A stretch of DNA of 64,000 nucleotides from Macrosoma leucophasiata (GCA_036365455.1 JAWQUS010000004.1:4285501-4349500), one strand, 5' to 3'. Shown: positions 51,735 to 62,909, counted from the first letter of the stretch. A program made the numbers and translations. The notes: a model not told the origin generated them from the letters alone.

Positions 51735-51960
51735 GAAATATTGCGTATCGAGCCTACGAAAGAGACAATCGGCTAGTTTCGACTTCATGGCGTTATCTCT
51801 GTTGCACACTGACTACGTAAGCAGTGCGGTATTGGTCAAAATTTTATCAAAATGGTCGACAAACGAACATGTATAGTGTGCAAAAAAGAACGCTCTACAG
51901 AACCGAAATGAGTCTAAATTTCTACCATAGTCATTTCTTGGCGTGGACTGTACATTTGCA
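51735..51960. mobile_element. MITE Q, degraded
   Basis: AGAAATATTGCGTATCGAGC, GACAATCGGCTAGTTTCGAC and ATGGTCGACAAACG follow the order of the 9015 copy. The right end is lost near LINE C. Confidence 0.6.
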
Positions 51961-52085
51961 ACACCAGTTTAGTTGCCAACAGACTGCCAGCTTTGAAGGA
52001 CCATTTTGACGCCATTTTTGAAGAACCCCGTAGTGTAGCACCGAGGAAACACTTCAGGAGGAAGTTCGTTCTACAATTTACTAAA
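51945..52085 (-). mobile_element. LINE family C fragment
   Basis: CCATTTTTGAAGAACCCC, GCACCGAGGAAAC and TCGTTCTACAATTTA are the complement of the segment at 40670-40830. Confidence 0.6.
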
Positions 52086-52090
52086 TAATA

Positions 52091-52120
52091 ATTAGAAAGA
52101 AAGAAAGAAAGAAAGAAATA
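52091..52120 (+). repeat. GAAA microsatellite
   Basis: AGAAAGAAAGAAAGAAAGAAA, probably the tail of a minus-strand LINE (ATAGTTTATTTTTGACACAC follows). Confidence 0.8.
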
Positions 52121-52247
52121 GTTTATTTTTGACACACACAATACATCACTAAATATCTAAATAATCATTATAATAAAAAAATAAAAAAAAAACAAAAAAC
52201 ATAATAATATAAACAGAGAAGACAACTTAACACAACGGTTTGATGTA

Positions 52248-52614
52248 TAATAATAATAAATAATAACGGCAACCCATTATACGTCCCACTGCTGGGCACG
52301 AGTCTCTCACCTTTTTGGGGGAAGGCCTGGAGCTTACTCCACCACGCTGCTCCAATGCGGATTGGTGGAGGTGGGTGGGTTAGTGGCCAACCCGCTGTCG
52401 GATGTTTTCCCATAAGGCCTCCGACAAGGTTTAACGACTGCTATCTATCGATAGCAACCGGGACCGACGGCTTAACGGGCCCTCCGAAGCACGGAAACGC
52501 GCATTTCATTTGCCACTAGCGGTCACCCATCACACTACCCGACCGCGCCCGTAGTGCTTAACCGAGTAGATCGTTTATGATCAACACTAGTCACAGGGCC
52601 ATGCGCGCTTCGTG
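52248..52614 (-). mobile_element. 5S-derived SINE, nearly full length
   Basis: TGATGTA flanks it (52241-52247, 52615-52621). Minus-strand head GCCCTGTGACTAGTG..., GGTTAAGCACTACGGGCGCG and GGGTGACCGCTAGTGG. An eight-base segment of the tail region is deleted. Confidence 0.85.
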
Positions 52615-52627
52615 TGATGTAAGGTAA

Positions 52628-52819
52628 GATGCGTTGCCACTCCTGAGGACTAAGCTAAGGTGTAAGGCTCAGAGGGATACTTCGCCGGAAATTACAGGGC
52701 CGCATCACCACCTCACCGGAACACGATAGTGCTGAACACTACCATTTAGCGGTAAATACATTAGGTAATGCGGTGGTGCCAACACTCACGAGCTCCATCA
52801 CTAGAGCTTTACCGCTAGT
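52628..52819 (-). mobile_element. Metulj-like SINE, 3' end missing
   Basis: GATGCGTTGCCACTCCTGAG through TACATTAGGTAATGCGGTGG to CTTTACCGCTAGT. Confidence 0.75.
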
Positions 52820-53131
52820 AAAGCACATAATACGTGTGGCTACTGGTCACTTTGGCAATGGCACTTTGTTTAGAAGATTTTTAAAGCTATTAAAATTATT
52901 TTTAGATTCACATTTACTATTAATATTATACACAATTGTAAATCAGTTGAATCTGTTGGTTGATGACATTTATTATTACTTTGAGCATGGCTCACCCATC
53001 ATAATGACAAGGTATCTGCAATATATCTAGTTGATGACCAGTAGGTATACCAAACGGTCGTTTGATAAAAATTGCAGATCTCCTAAATTTCTGTAGCGAT
53101 CATTTTATTTTAAAAAACACAACGCTGGACA
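52820..53131. other. Intergenic DNA, nothing assigned
   Basis: An 85-codon frame crosses from the SINE into AT-rich DNA and has no domain. Confidence 0.35.
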
Positions 53132-53416
53132 TTTTTTTTTATGTCATCGAAGTGGCAAACAAGCATGCAGTTCACTTTGATGTTAAGTGATGACTGCAGC
53201 CTATAGACACCCACACAAAGACCAAGGTCAAAATGCATATGCGTTACCACTTCTGAGGCCTAAGGTGTTATACCTCTGTCTGGAAATAACAGGGCCATAC
53301 ATTACCACCTGACCGGAACACGATAGTGCTGAACACTACCATTTAGCGGCAAGTATATTAGGTAATGCGGTGGTGCCTACGCCCGCGAGCTCTGTCACTG
53401 GAGCTCTACCACCAGT
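53132..53416 (-). mobile_element. Metulj-like SINE, full length
   Basis: T9 tail to CTCTACCACCAGT. Major subfamily, few changes. Confidence 0.88.
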
Positions 53417-53467
53417 AAACGTACGCGCGTGTATTTTTTGTAAAGTCAAGAATACTTTTTTATTGGT

Positions 53468-53562
53468 AGTATTGGTATTAGAGCTTCAGTAGCTACCGAA
53501 GGGAGTAGATGCCACTGTATGACCTAATCTATCTATCGCCAAATAGTAGTGTTCAGCACTAG
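53468..53562 (+). mobile_element. Metulj-like SINE scrap, minor subfamily
   Basis: GATGCCACTGTATGACCTAA and CGCCAAATAGTAGTGTTCAG. It is followed within 12 bp by a MITE H1 end. Confidence 0.5.
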
Positions 53563-53573
53563 AGTGCATAGAG

Positions 53574-53728
53574 CATAGAGCAACACGGGCCATCGGCCGC
53601 GGCGGACCGGAGTTGAGTAGCCATATGCAGGCTTTCCCCTCTATCAAAGTACAAGCACAAGTGTGCCTATCCCTCGCCTAGATGTTTAAATGTGTGCGTG
53701 AAATTGTTTATGTACTTTGTCAAATCCA
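53574..53728 (-). mobile_element. MITE H1, half element with exchanged arm
   Basis: CATAGAGCAACACGGGCC with the long-arm insertion leads into the interior that normally follows the short arm (CAGGCTTTCCCCTCTATC). It ends near TTTGTCAAATCCAAG. Confidence 0.7.
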
Positions 53729-54495
53729 AGAACTTCATTTCTTTAATTTCCAAAAACTTCAGCTTGAAAACCAATTTCTTAATAGGTAGCCTTTGCTATT
53801 CACACAGCACTTCATCCAAGAATTTACTGAAATTTGTCACCAGCTTCTATTTACGTGAGACACGAGGAAGTCATGTGGGTCACGCTGGTAATGTTTACTG
53901 AGGTATTAATATACCGCCAATATTTGTGGAACATCTCACTTCACCGTTTATTTGATCGGAATCGAAAAGGAGATGTTCCGAGCTCGGCTCTGGTTCGTAC
54001 ACGTCCTCAAAAAATGGGTAAATTAAAGAAGAATCCGAAAAAAATACAGTTAATTTATTCAAGAAGATTATTAGAGTTACAACCACATTTAATTCAAACG
54101 ATTTTATCATTTTCAACTATGTCAAACATGGCGGCGATACAGCCGACACTTGGGATCAATTGATTTTGATAGTATTTAGAAAATATTACTTTTTTCTGCA
54201 AGTACTATATAATCATAATACAATTTTAAAAATGAACATGTCAAAATGACATCGCCCGCCATATTCGCCATGTTGGTTTTGAGTTACAATTCTAACTGCA
54301 AATAATGTTTTGTAACTCCAAACAAAAGCTAAATAAGTGAAAATATGCAGTAAAAAACATTTTTATATTGATTTCGCCTGTTTAATGATATTGTGTACAA
54401 TACATGGCCGGAGGACCATACATTTTTGCAACATCTCCTTTGTTAGTTTACTACGTAGTAAAATTAGGGCTTATGAATGCAAAGTCTATAATATT
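53729..54495. other. Intergenic DNA, unassigned
   Basis: A 109-codon frame (53834-54163) has a lysine/arginine-rich middle but no domain I recognise. GGAACATCTC at 53930 and AACATCTCC at 54431 hint at a repeat. Confidence 0.3.
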
Positions 54496-54502
54496 TTAAA
54501 AA

Positions 54503-54590
54503 CGTAACTTCACGCCTGTAATCCCCGAAGGGGTAGGCAGAGATAAATGCATTCAAGCATACATGCAAACCGCCACGATTCGCCAGTTAT
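54503..54590 (+). mobile_element. SINE T3 end fragment
   Basis: AACGTAACTTCACGCCTGTA, CCCGAAGGGGTAGGCAGAG and CACGATTCGCCAG. Confidence 0.65.
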
Positions 54591-54829
54591 AATATTTTAG
54601 TTCTTGGTATTGCAAAAGCTTTCCCTTTTATTCAATAGCTATGTGCTTACTTACTAATATTATAAAAAAAGACATCTGTATTTTAGTTATGAATTAGCTA
54701 AAAAACTACTAAACCAATTATAATATGTTTAATTTTAGCAATAGAGCGATAAAGCCTTTATTATTAATTGAGTTAAATTTGTAATCTGTACAAAAGATCG
54801 GATAATGTAGTGATAGAGTCCCAGTGTGG

Positions 54830-55465
54830 CATAGAGCAACTCGGCCCACCGGTCGCGGCGGACCGGAGGGAAGTAGCCATAGCGATTATTACCGATGCAA
54901 AACAGTCTGTCATTTCTTGCGGGGGGAAATACGTGTGACACACACTCACACTACAAAAATCGTCTATTACTACGAAACTCACACCTTGACTTTAACAAAA
55001 TACATAAACAATTACACGCACACATTTAAATATGAAGCGCGCATGGCCCGGCGGCTGGTGTAGATCGTAAACGATCTACTCGGTTAAGCACTACGGGCGC
55101 GGTCGGGTAGTGTGATGGGTGACCGCTAGTGGCAAATGAAATGCGCGTTTCCGTGCTTCGGAGGGCACGTTAAGCCGTCGGTCCCGGTTGCTATCGATAG
55201 ATAGCAGTCGTTAAACCTTGTCGGAGGCCTTATGGGCGGTTTGAAAACATCCGACAGCGGGTTGGCACTAACCCCAACACCTCCACCAAACCGCATTGGA
55301 GCAGCGTGGTGGAGTAAGCTCCAGGCCTCCCCCCAAAAAGGGGAGAGACTCGTGCCCAGCAGTGGGACGTATAATGGGTTGCCATTATTATTATTATTAT
55401 TATTTAAATAACTGGGTGACAGGCATAGGACCATTTGGTCTTGTACTCTGACAGAGGAAGCCTAT
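54830..55465 (+). mobile_element. MITE H1 interrupted by a 5S-derived SINE
   Basis: The left part is 54830-55032. The right part, from 55411, shows GGGTGACAGGCATAGGACC and TTGTACTCTGACAGAGG. The right terminus has been lost. Confidence 0.85.
55033..55401 (+). mobile_element. 5S-derived SINE, full length
   Basis: Perfect 9-bp TSD ATTTAAATA (55024-55032, 55402-55410). The head at 55080-55130 follows 5S rRNA through GTTAAGCA, GGCGCGGTCGG and ATGGGTGACCGC (the internal promoter region in 5S genes). The body has TTTCCGTGCTTCGGAGGGCA and ends GGTTGCC(ATT)n. Confidence 0.92.
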
Positions 55466-55474
55466 ATAACAATG

Positions 55475-55627
55475 CATTACTTAAGTGTATGTGTGTAGTG
55501 TTCAGCACTATCCATCACAGAGGCAAAACAACTTAAGTCTAAGGTGGCATATTGACCTCCGGTTTTTGTGTAGATGTTTAAAGGCTGCAGTCGTCCCTTA
55601 CCGTGTGAACTGCATTCTTATTTGCCA
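55475..55627 (+). mobile_element. Metulj-like SINE, decayed
   Basis: AGTGTTCAGCACTATCCATC, GAGGCAAAACAACTTAAGTC and GGCTGCAGTCGTCCCTTACC remain. Confidence 0.6.
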
Positions 55628-56059
55628 CCATTGGTAGTGAATATCTCATACACAATACCTACATAATCATTTATGTGTACCCAGTACTATCAATAAATAA
55701 ACTGCAATCGTTATAATTTCAAATTGATCGGTTTTGCATAAGTCATCCGCCGGTGCGTTTGCGCATACGATTTGCTTATTTCGATAATTTTAAATTCAAC
55801 CCAAGTACCACTATTAAGACATTATCTCGAATCACATCTCGATTTCCCGACATATCGATGAATCGATTGAATACTTAAATCGATAACAATGGTTGTATAT
55901 GTTTTTACAATTTTGGGCACCGGATTTTTTATAACCCCTTCTTGTCTCTTAATCTCTTAATACAGTTAATTCCTATGGATAAGAAATGAAATTTTAATTG
56001 AGTGGATAATGATAAATTGTGTGGTATGTAGGCAGGTAGAATCAGAATCAGAAACAGAA
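55628..56059. other. Intergenic DNA, nothing assigned
   Basis: Scattered ATCGAT palindromes at 55850-55885. No boundary was seen. Confidence 0.35.
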
Positions 56060-56183
56060 ATTGCGGCCATACTTTGGTAGACAACCTATTGGGTATAGGT
56101 ATATTTTCTAGAACATAAATATGCATAAAAATTAGATTTCCAGCATATCTCGATGAACGAAATAATTCTGCATCGGGATCCTA
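56060..56183 (+). repeat. Repeat family Y fragment
   Basis: TGCGGCCATACTTTGGTAGA to GATGAACGAAATAATTCTGC. Confidence 0.55.
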
Positions 56184-56192
56184 ATATAATAA

Positions 56193-56338
56193 CCCCTTAT
56201 TCATAAACGTATTTTATGCTTAAGTGTCGCTAATCTCTCGTTTGTCTTTTTCTATCCTGCACATTTGACAATGCAACTGACAAAGACAAAGCATTCTATA
56301 GCTAAAACGTATCTAATGTACGTTTATGAATAAGGGGG
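56193..56338 (+). mobile_element. MITE family P with exact TAA duplication
   Basis: CCCCTTATTCATAAACG to GTTTATGAATAAGGGGG, flanked by TAA on both sides (56190-56192, 56339-56341). Confidence 0.85.
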
Positions 56339-56579
56339 TAAGTGTACTATGTGAAATTTTATCAAAAATACCATTGGTAAACTACGATTACCTCGAACAG
56401 ATTTCCGTTTTCATAATTTAAAAATTTGATGATTTATCGGCTAATATTTTTTTATTTTTTTATTGGTTATTATTAATATCTATTGAATGATAATATTGTT
56501 ACAAATCATTCACTATTATCACTATAGGTAGCTTGCATTGACGATAAATGTAGCTTGTGTAGCTTGTAACCTGGCATAA

Positions 56580-56815
56580 CTTAAGCACACCGCTAACACT
56601 CCGCCAAAATTCCATACTAACGCTTAATTTGGTATCTATTACACAGACATCAATCACGTGACGTGTATTTACACGTGCACCTGGGTGCGTAGCACGTACA
56701 AAATACCAACCGTCGCCCATAGGTAAGAGGGGAGGAGGTTGGCTGATGCGGGGAAATCGGACGGGACGTCGAAGTGTCCATTCTATACGTAGTGTTATTA
56801 CATATTCTGTGACTT
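56580..56815 (+). repeat. Dispersed repeat Z
   Basis: Same block order as 49320-49558, ending ACGTAGTGTTATTACATATT. Confidence 0.65.
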
Positions 56816-57163
56816 AAGTGTCCTTGAAGACCAAATTGAAATCACACTTTAGAATTCTGATAACTCCTAACCCTTGGAGCTATCTCTGTCATAATCTGAC
56901 AATAGCAACCGGTATCTAATCCAGCAAGCGTACCCACCCCATTTTATGAAACATATTAATTTCCAACAAACACGTTCTGTCGTAGGAAATGCTGGAGGAA
57001 GCGATTAATTGTTAAAAAAGAGATTTGGCCGCGCGCACATCCGTTCTTGTATTCGGTTTTTTAATCCGATTTTAGAATAGCTTTTTTTTCTATAACTGAA
57101 ATAGCTAAGGCCAATTCTTGTGTCCTGCGTGCTGGTGTGTATGGATGGAGACTTTTAGAGACA
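56816..57163. other. Intergenic DNA, nothing assigned
   Basis: No signal was recognised. Confidence 0.35.
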
Positions 57164-57781
57164 TTTTTTTTTGTAAGGAAGGTGGCAAACAAGCTTGCAG
57201 TTCACATTGATGTTAAGTGAAGACTGCAGCCTATAGACATCTACATAAAAACCAGACGTCAAAATGCAGATGCGTTGTCACCCCTGAGACCTAAGGTGTC
57301 ATGTCTTTATAATAGTTATTACGGGGCATAGAGCAACACCGGAGGGAAGTAATAAGCCATATACAGGTTTTCCCCTCTGTCAAAGTACAAGCCCAAATAA
57401 GCCTATACCTGACGCCTATATATTTAAATGTGTGCGTGAAATTGTTTCTGTATTTTGTTAAAGTCAAGGTGTGAGTTTCGTAGTAATAGACGATTTTTGT
57501 AGTGTGCGTGTGTGTCGTACGCATTTCCCCCCGCAAAAAATTACAGACTGTATTGCATTGGTAATAAACGCTATGGCTACTCCCCTCCAGTCCGCCGCGG
57601 CCGGTGGCCCGTGTTGCTCCATGTTACGGGGCCATAGGGTAATCTATGGCCCCGTAATAACTCGTAATCAATGTAATCGGAACACGATAGTGCCGCACAC
57701 TACTATTTAGCGGCAGATAGATTAGGTAATGCGGTGGTGCCTACGCCCTCGAGCTCCTACACTTGGAACTCTACCACCCGT
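57164..57781 (-). mobile_element. Metulj-like SINE, minor subfamily, interrupted by MITE H1
   Basis: SINE halves are 57164-57326 and 57632-57781. The join shows an extra palindrome (57624-57657) not present in other copies. The 5' end reads CTCTACCACCCGT. Confidence 0.85.
57327..57623 (-). mobile_element. MITE H1 with exact 8-bp TSD
   Basis: CATAGAGCAACACC to GTGTTGCTCCATG, flanked by TTACGGGG (57319-57326, 57624-57631). Confidence 0.9.
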
Positions 57782-58000
57782 TAATTATAATTTACAATTA
57801 TTCTTTTTTACGGTCATAGTATGTAGGCATACCCTATTGGCAAGCTCAAAGAGATTTCAGCGGTTGAGATCTATTCGCGCTTTTCAAATTTATCTAGGCT
57901 GATACTCAGGCAAAATTAACATAACTACCTAAAGGAATGCCCTATGGGTGGTAAAAATATGATGATACGATATTTACTTTCGGGAATATTTGTAAATGAA
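57782..58000. other. Intergenic DNA, nothing assigned
   Basis: No signal was recognised. Confidence 0.35.
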
Positions 58001-58068
58001 TGGCTCTGTAATTTCCGAATCAGAGGCAGAACAGCTTAGATCTCAGGATTGGAACGCATCTATATTAG
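58001..58068 (+). mobile_element. Metulj-like SINE scrap
   Basis: GGCTCTGTAATTTCCGAATC and TCTCAGGATTGGAACGCATC. Confidence 0.5.
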
Positions 58069-58419
58069 ATAAAAATAAAATTTCTACATGAAACCAAAAA
58101 AAAAAACATAAAATTTCTGATCACTACGTAACAGAAATGAAAATGCATCTTCAATAAGATCTCTAGTTTTAATTTTGACTTTTATAGGTTTACAGTATTT
58201 TCTTACCATTAATCTGCTCTATAAGCTTGTTTACAATTTTCGAGTCATTAAAAACATTTAATTTACTTTAAAAATAAATTCAATTAATGTTTGTTTAACA
58301 CTCCATCTCCATACTTCGCTAGCTGCGGTTGCCGATACGCGCTGTGACAGACAGACAGGCATGTAGGAAGTCATTTGTTACACTACGGACGCTACTGGCT
58401 ACTGAGATACGTATGGTAA

Positions 58420-58650
58420 CTTCACGCCTGTAATCCCCGAAGGGGTAGGCAGAGGTAAATGCATGCATTCAAGCTTCAAGCATACAAGCAAACACCCTCG
58501 ATTCGCCGGTTACGTTTTGGCCCATGTAACGGTGGTGAGCCTGTTGACATATCCGGGCACATTACCAATCTTAGGTACTGGGAAATTTCCAGAAAATGGA
58601 AAAATCCCAATAGAACTAGAGATAAGGACTTTACACCATTATTAATTGTG
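58420..58650 (+). mobile_element. SINE T3
   Basis: AACTTCACGCCTGTAATCCC, GATTCGCCGGTTACGTTTTG, GTTGACATATCCGGGCAC and CAGAAAATGGAAAAATCCC. Confidence 0.65.
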
Positions 58651-58983
58651 TGTAATTAATAAATTTAATTTGCGCTTAGGGAATAGACCAGGTACTCAAG
58701 AATCGAGAACCAAGCTGAATTCTCAACAGGTTCTTTTGTAAGCTACGGAACCTTAAAATGTATTGAACTTGAACTTAGTAACTGACTTAGTAAGTCACGC
58801 ATTTTGACTAAAGTGTAGAGTGTGTAAAGTTGAAGCTCGTAGAGTCAGGGCGAGTAAAGTTTGAAACTTGGCTCTACATGACATTTTAAGTTTTCACGGT
58901 GCGATCCATAATTTCATTTTAATAAAATCGTTTCGTCTAGAAAAAAATCACGAAAGTGTTTTGGTAAGATAAATAATTGTTAT
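58651..58983. other. Intergenic DNA, nothing assigned
   Basis: No signal was recognised. Confidence 0.35.
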
Positions 58984-59075
58984 GTATGTGTTGTATGTGT
59001 ACAACGGCACCCACGACACAGGTTTATACCTACTGTGGGGCTGTGAGTGTAAGCGTATTTTATTTATTTTTATTT
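58984..59075 (+). mobile_element. SINE T2, 3' part only
   Basis: GTGTACAACGGCACCCACGA to GTGAGTGTAAGCGTATTTTA. Confidence 0.7.
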
Positions 59076-59160
59076 TTTTAATAATATCTTTATTTTGACG
59101 GGGTAAGGAAATCCGAACGTTTGTCTTTGCACATCTCTCGGAATTTAGGTAATTGTCTTG

Positions 59161-59403
59161 TGAAATATATTTTAAAGAAAAATGGAAAGAAAATTTTGAC
59201 TTCAGGCGAGACTCGAACTCGCGGCCACTGGGAATCTAGTCCAGCCGCTGTTCCAACTGAGCTACTGAAGTCCTGCCCGATTTGTCAAATCTTTCCTTCA
59301 CATTTATTGCATTGCTTTATGGTAGCAGTAGCGCCATCTATTGCTCCACTATGCTAGTTAGTTATATTTCACAAGCATGTGTTAATGCGCAATAATATAA
59401 AAC
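59161..59403 (-). mobile_element. tRNA-derived SINE T1 with exact 10-bp TSD
   Basis: AATTGTCTTG lies on both sides (59151-59160, 59404-59413). The tRNA-like core reads on the minus strand (GACTTCAGTAGCTCAGTTGG). Inverted TGAAATATA motifs lie near each end. Confidence 0.85.
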
Positions 59404-59413
59404 AATTGTCTTG

Positions 59414-59742
59414 TATTTACAAACTAAGTAGTACATTACAGAAATGCATATAGATATAATAACTTTATGACAACAATAAATACCACAATTTTTATAAGTT
59501 CTCACGTTGTGATAATAATTAAAACAATGTATTCTTGTTGCAGGAGTAATTGAGCTATAAATGTTTGCTATAATTGGAGATACATGTATGTATCGACATG
59601 CATATTTATCTCGCGATTATAAGGCGGATTCTGTCTTCAGGTTTTTTATTATTTTATTTATTCTCCGTTTAAAAAGCTTGGTCAAAGACCATGACGCTCT
59701 AAACGTTCGCATGAATTACATTCTTTATTTTTTTTTTTTAAT
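59414..59742. other. Intergenic DNA, nothing assigned
   Basis: No signal was recognised. Confidence 0.35.
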
Positions 59743-60100
59743 ATGATGGCATCCCTATTACGCATATTGCCAGTGTCAAGTAAAACGATATTTCGTATTC
59801 TTAATAAGCATCGTAAAAGTCAGAGTCAGTCAGTCAATTTATCAGTCCGTCAGTCAGTCACAGTCACTACAGTCAGTAATTCGAGTAAAGCGATGGCTAC
59901 TTTACCAGAACATTTACAATGAAGTTTTGGAGGCAACCCGAAAGGACGTGTTTTCGCACTAATATTCTATTTCACTATACACGGGCATTGTAATAAGCCT
60001 ATATCAAACAAAATGCCTCCAACTTTATTTAATATAACTCAAAAATACTTCAAGAAAATTCAATAAAATAAGTGCACCACACGCCTCTTTCAAGGTTCCA
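59743..60100 (+). repeat. Dispersed repeat X, inverted relative to 24795-25173
   Basis: ATGATGGCATCCCTATTACG through GCGATGGCTACTTTACCAGA to CACGCCTCTTTCAAGGTTCC. This copy has a run of GTCAGTCA units (59818-59880) that the other lacks. Confidence 0.65.
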
Positions 60101-60149
60101 AGGCCAAAAAACTCCATTCTTTACTTAAAAAATTGTAAGTTAACAACAT

Positions 60150-60330
60150 TAGCTCATAGACAATTGATATAGTTGCAACAGTATTCTGGCGTCATCCGTA
60201 GTAGGGTCTGCCAGGACACTGTTGCAAAGTCCTATTTCTAATAAAGCCCTGTGTTGAGCCTCACCCCGAACACATTCAACCAAAATATGGCATATTTTTA
60301 TAACTTGTTAAGTCAATGGTATTTAACCCA
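60150..60330 (-). mobile_element. Possible LINE ORF end
   Basis: The minus strand reads ILVECVRGEAQHRALLEIGL then NSVLADPTTDDARILLQ, resembling the C-terminal region of RNase H-bearing LINEs. Weak. Confidence 0.35.
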
Positions 60331-61349
60331 AATTAATCTTAGTTAGGCTTAATGATGACCCAGACATCTGCGGGTCATTGAGCGCCTTTCGCTCAATGCC
60401 AATAATGAAGGGTATTGTTGTATACAATTTCTACTCCTACATCCCATACCCACAGATTTTGACCTACTGTAGTATTGTATCGGTATGTTGATTGTGGTTT
60501 GTGTCTGCATTTTGATCGAATAGTGTTAATTGGAGTCTAAAATATTGGTGTTACTTTTAATTAATGACCATAGAACATGTTCACCATTTAAAAATCCATA
60601 CTTCTCACACATAAAAATAAAAAAACATGAATACTTTTAAACTGCCTTAAAAAAAGGAGGAGGTTTTGTGTTCGACTATACGATTGAATGTTTTTTTTTT
60701 ATGTTTACCGATTACTCCGTCAATTGTCTACCGACCTTTTGACACTACTAAGATCGGATGGGTAGCCATAGCACTCCTTTTTCTTAAGGACTAAGGGGAT
60801 AAGGAAATATGTCAACAGAATAATTCTATATGATCTCAACTATTTTTCAATGATTGATCTTTAGATAGGCTTTTGTCTAGCAGTCGACGTCTGTCGGTTG
60901 AGGTAATGATGATGATGACGGTGAGGTAATGACGTTCCGATGAGATGCTAGTGGATGCTAATCGGGACGAGTCCCCACAGGCCTGAAATCGGGACGTCTC
61001 GCGCAAATCGGGACACCTGGCAACACTACCTATAGATAAACCATCACAATCGTATATTCTAGTATTGAAATACGGTGCGGTACCGCAGTGTCTCTGATAT
61101 CGTCGGATCGCAGACAATCCTTGTTTTATAGCGACTGCGTTTACAATTTCATGTAAATGCCTCTTGAGATATGATTTGCATTCGAAAACGTAATCTCTGA
61201 AGTTAGTATTTTCATTGGCGTTAAACGTTAGTTATTATGGAACTTTGAAAAGATACTTACTTGTCATAAAGATTTGGAACAGGGCTTAAAAGCGAAAGTA
61301 CTAAGTAAGTAGTAAGTTAATTTATTTGGCTCTCGAGTTTTTATTTATA
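60331..61349. other. Intergenic DNA with one repeat start
   Basis: CTTAAAAAAAGGAGGAGG (60646) is the same repeat start as 17850. The rest is unassigned. Confidence 0.35.
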
Positions 61350-61616
61350 GTAATAGAGCTCCAGTGATGGAGCTCGCGGGCGTAGGCAACACCGCATTAC
61401 CTAATATACTTGCCGCTAAATGGTAGTGTTCAGCACTATCGTATTTCGGTTAGGTGGTAATGTAAGGTATGGCCCTGTAATTTCCGGCAGAGGCATAACA
61501 CCTAAGGCCTCAGAAGTGGTAACGCATCTGCATTTTGACCTTGGTCTTTGTGTCGGTGTTTATAAGCTGCAGTCATCACTTAACATCAATGTGAACTGCA
61601 TGCTTGTTTGCCACTG
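61350..61616 (+). mobile_element. Metulj-like SINE, first bases altered
   Basis: AATAGAGCTCCAGTGATGGA to CATGCTTGTTTGCCACTGC. The A-rich tail is replaced by AATTAAATTTAAAAAAATT. Confidence 0.8.
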
Positions 61617-62199
61617 CAATTAAATTTAAAAAAATTAAAAGGGGTTGCTCCGAGTTGCTCGTCTATTGTGGATATTCTGACCTTGTATTGTATTGTTATC
61701 TTGAGAAGACAGTTACGTGGTGGGATACTGAAACTGAATACGTGTATGTGGCAAAAGCTGTTCCTAGAAGATAAATCTCTGGACAAAGTGCTGCGTGCAA
61801 AGTTTAAGGTGGAACTCAAATTTATTCTTCTAAGTATACTTTAGGTGTTAACACTGTACAAACAATGTAATTTTCAAATGACTATAAAAAAAATAATATG
61901 AAATTCGGGCATTTTTTGAATTTTTTGAAATTTCAAATTGAAAAAAAAATTTTTTTATATGTTGAGTCGTCGATTGTAGCACTATAGATTTCTTCAAAAA
62001 AGGATTGAGACGAATTGTAAACCATTAATTGGATATGGGGGATAACCGCGACACATAGTTTTATATATATAATATTTTTATCTAAGTATTTGGTATAATA
62101 ATAATATAATTCAGTTTATTTAATACTTTAATACTGTTATTACTGTCTATTTAATATTTTTTTCTTGCACCTTTATTGCTTCTTCTCTTTACTACCCAA
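61617..62199. other. Intergenic DNA, nothing assigned
   Basis: A 78-codon frame (61608-61844) has no recognised domain. Confidence 0.3.
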
Positions 62200-62285
62200 T
62201 GGTTGATTGGTAGAGAATGCCATGAGGCATTAAGTCCGCCATATGTACATATGCTCAATGTGCATTCAAGAGTAAATAAATAAAG
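62200..62285 (+). mobile_element. LINE 3' tail
   Basis: CCAATGGTTGATTGGTAGAG, CATGAGGCATTAAGTCCGCC and AGAGTAAATAAATAAAG, related to 28530-28645. Confidence 0.55.
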
Positions 62286-62592
62286 TAGTAGTTTTTGAGT
62301 TATAGATTGCCAAATTATGAAAAACTGGCTAAGTGCAAATCGGGCTCGATAATTATTGTGAGATTGAGAGTTTCAAATTTCAAAATCGATATTTTTTTTT
62401 ATTTCCTTTAGATTAGATCCCTAAGTATGCCTGTGTAATAAGCTTTACTTATAAAATAAATTAAACCATTTTATGGTTATAATGCGCCTTAATTATATGA
62501 ATTACGCACGTAATGCGCATTAGCTGCATTAGCTGAAAATTCACGAGGAGCTTAGCATTACTGAGCATTTATTATTAACATACACCTTACAT

Positions 62593-62889
62593 CATAGTGC
62601 AACACGGGCCACCGGCCGCGGCGGACCGGAGGGGAGTAACCATAGCGTTTATAACCGATGCAAAACAGATTGTCATTGTTTGCGGGGGGAAATGCGTGCG
62701 ACACACACACACTACAAAAATCGTCTATTACTACGAAACTCACACCTTGACTTTAACAAAATACAGAAACAATTTCACGCACACATTTAAACATCTAGGC
62801 GACAGGTATAGGGCCATTTGGGCTCGTACTTTGACAGAGGGGAAAGCCTGCATATTATTATGGCTACTCCCCTCCGGTGTTGCTCTATA
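62593..62889 (+). mobile_element. MITE H1 with exact 8-bp TSD
   Basis: CATAGTGCAACACGGGCC to GGTGTTGCTCTATA, flanked by CCTTACAT (62585-62592, 62890-62897). Confidence 0.9.
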
Positions 62890-62909
62890 CCTTACATAAA
62901 CTATAACTA

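Noticed and set aside
53834..54163. 109-codon plus-strand frame
   Set aside because: No domain, no splice context and low-complexity lysine/arginine stretch; not enough for a gene call.
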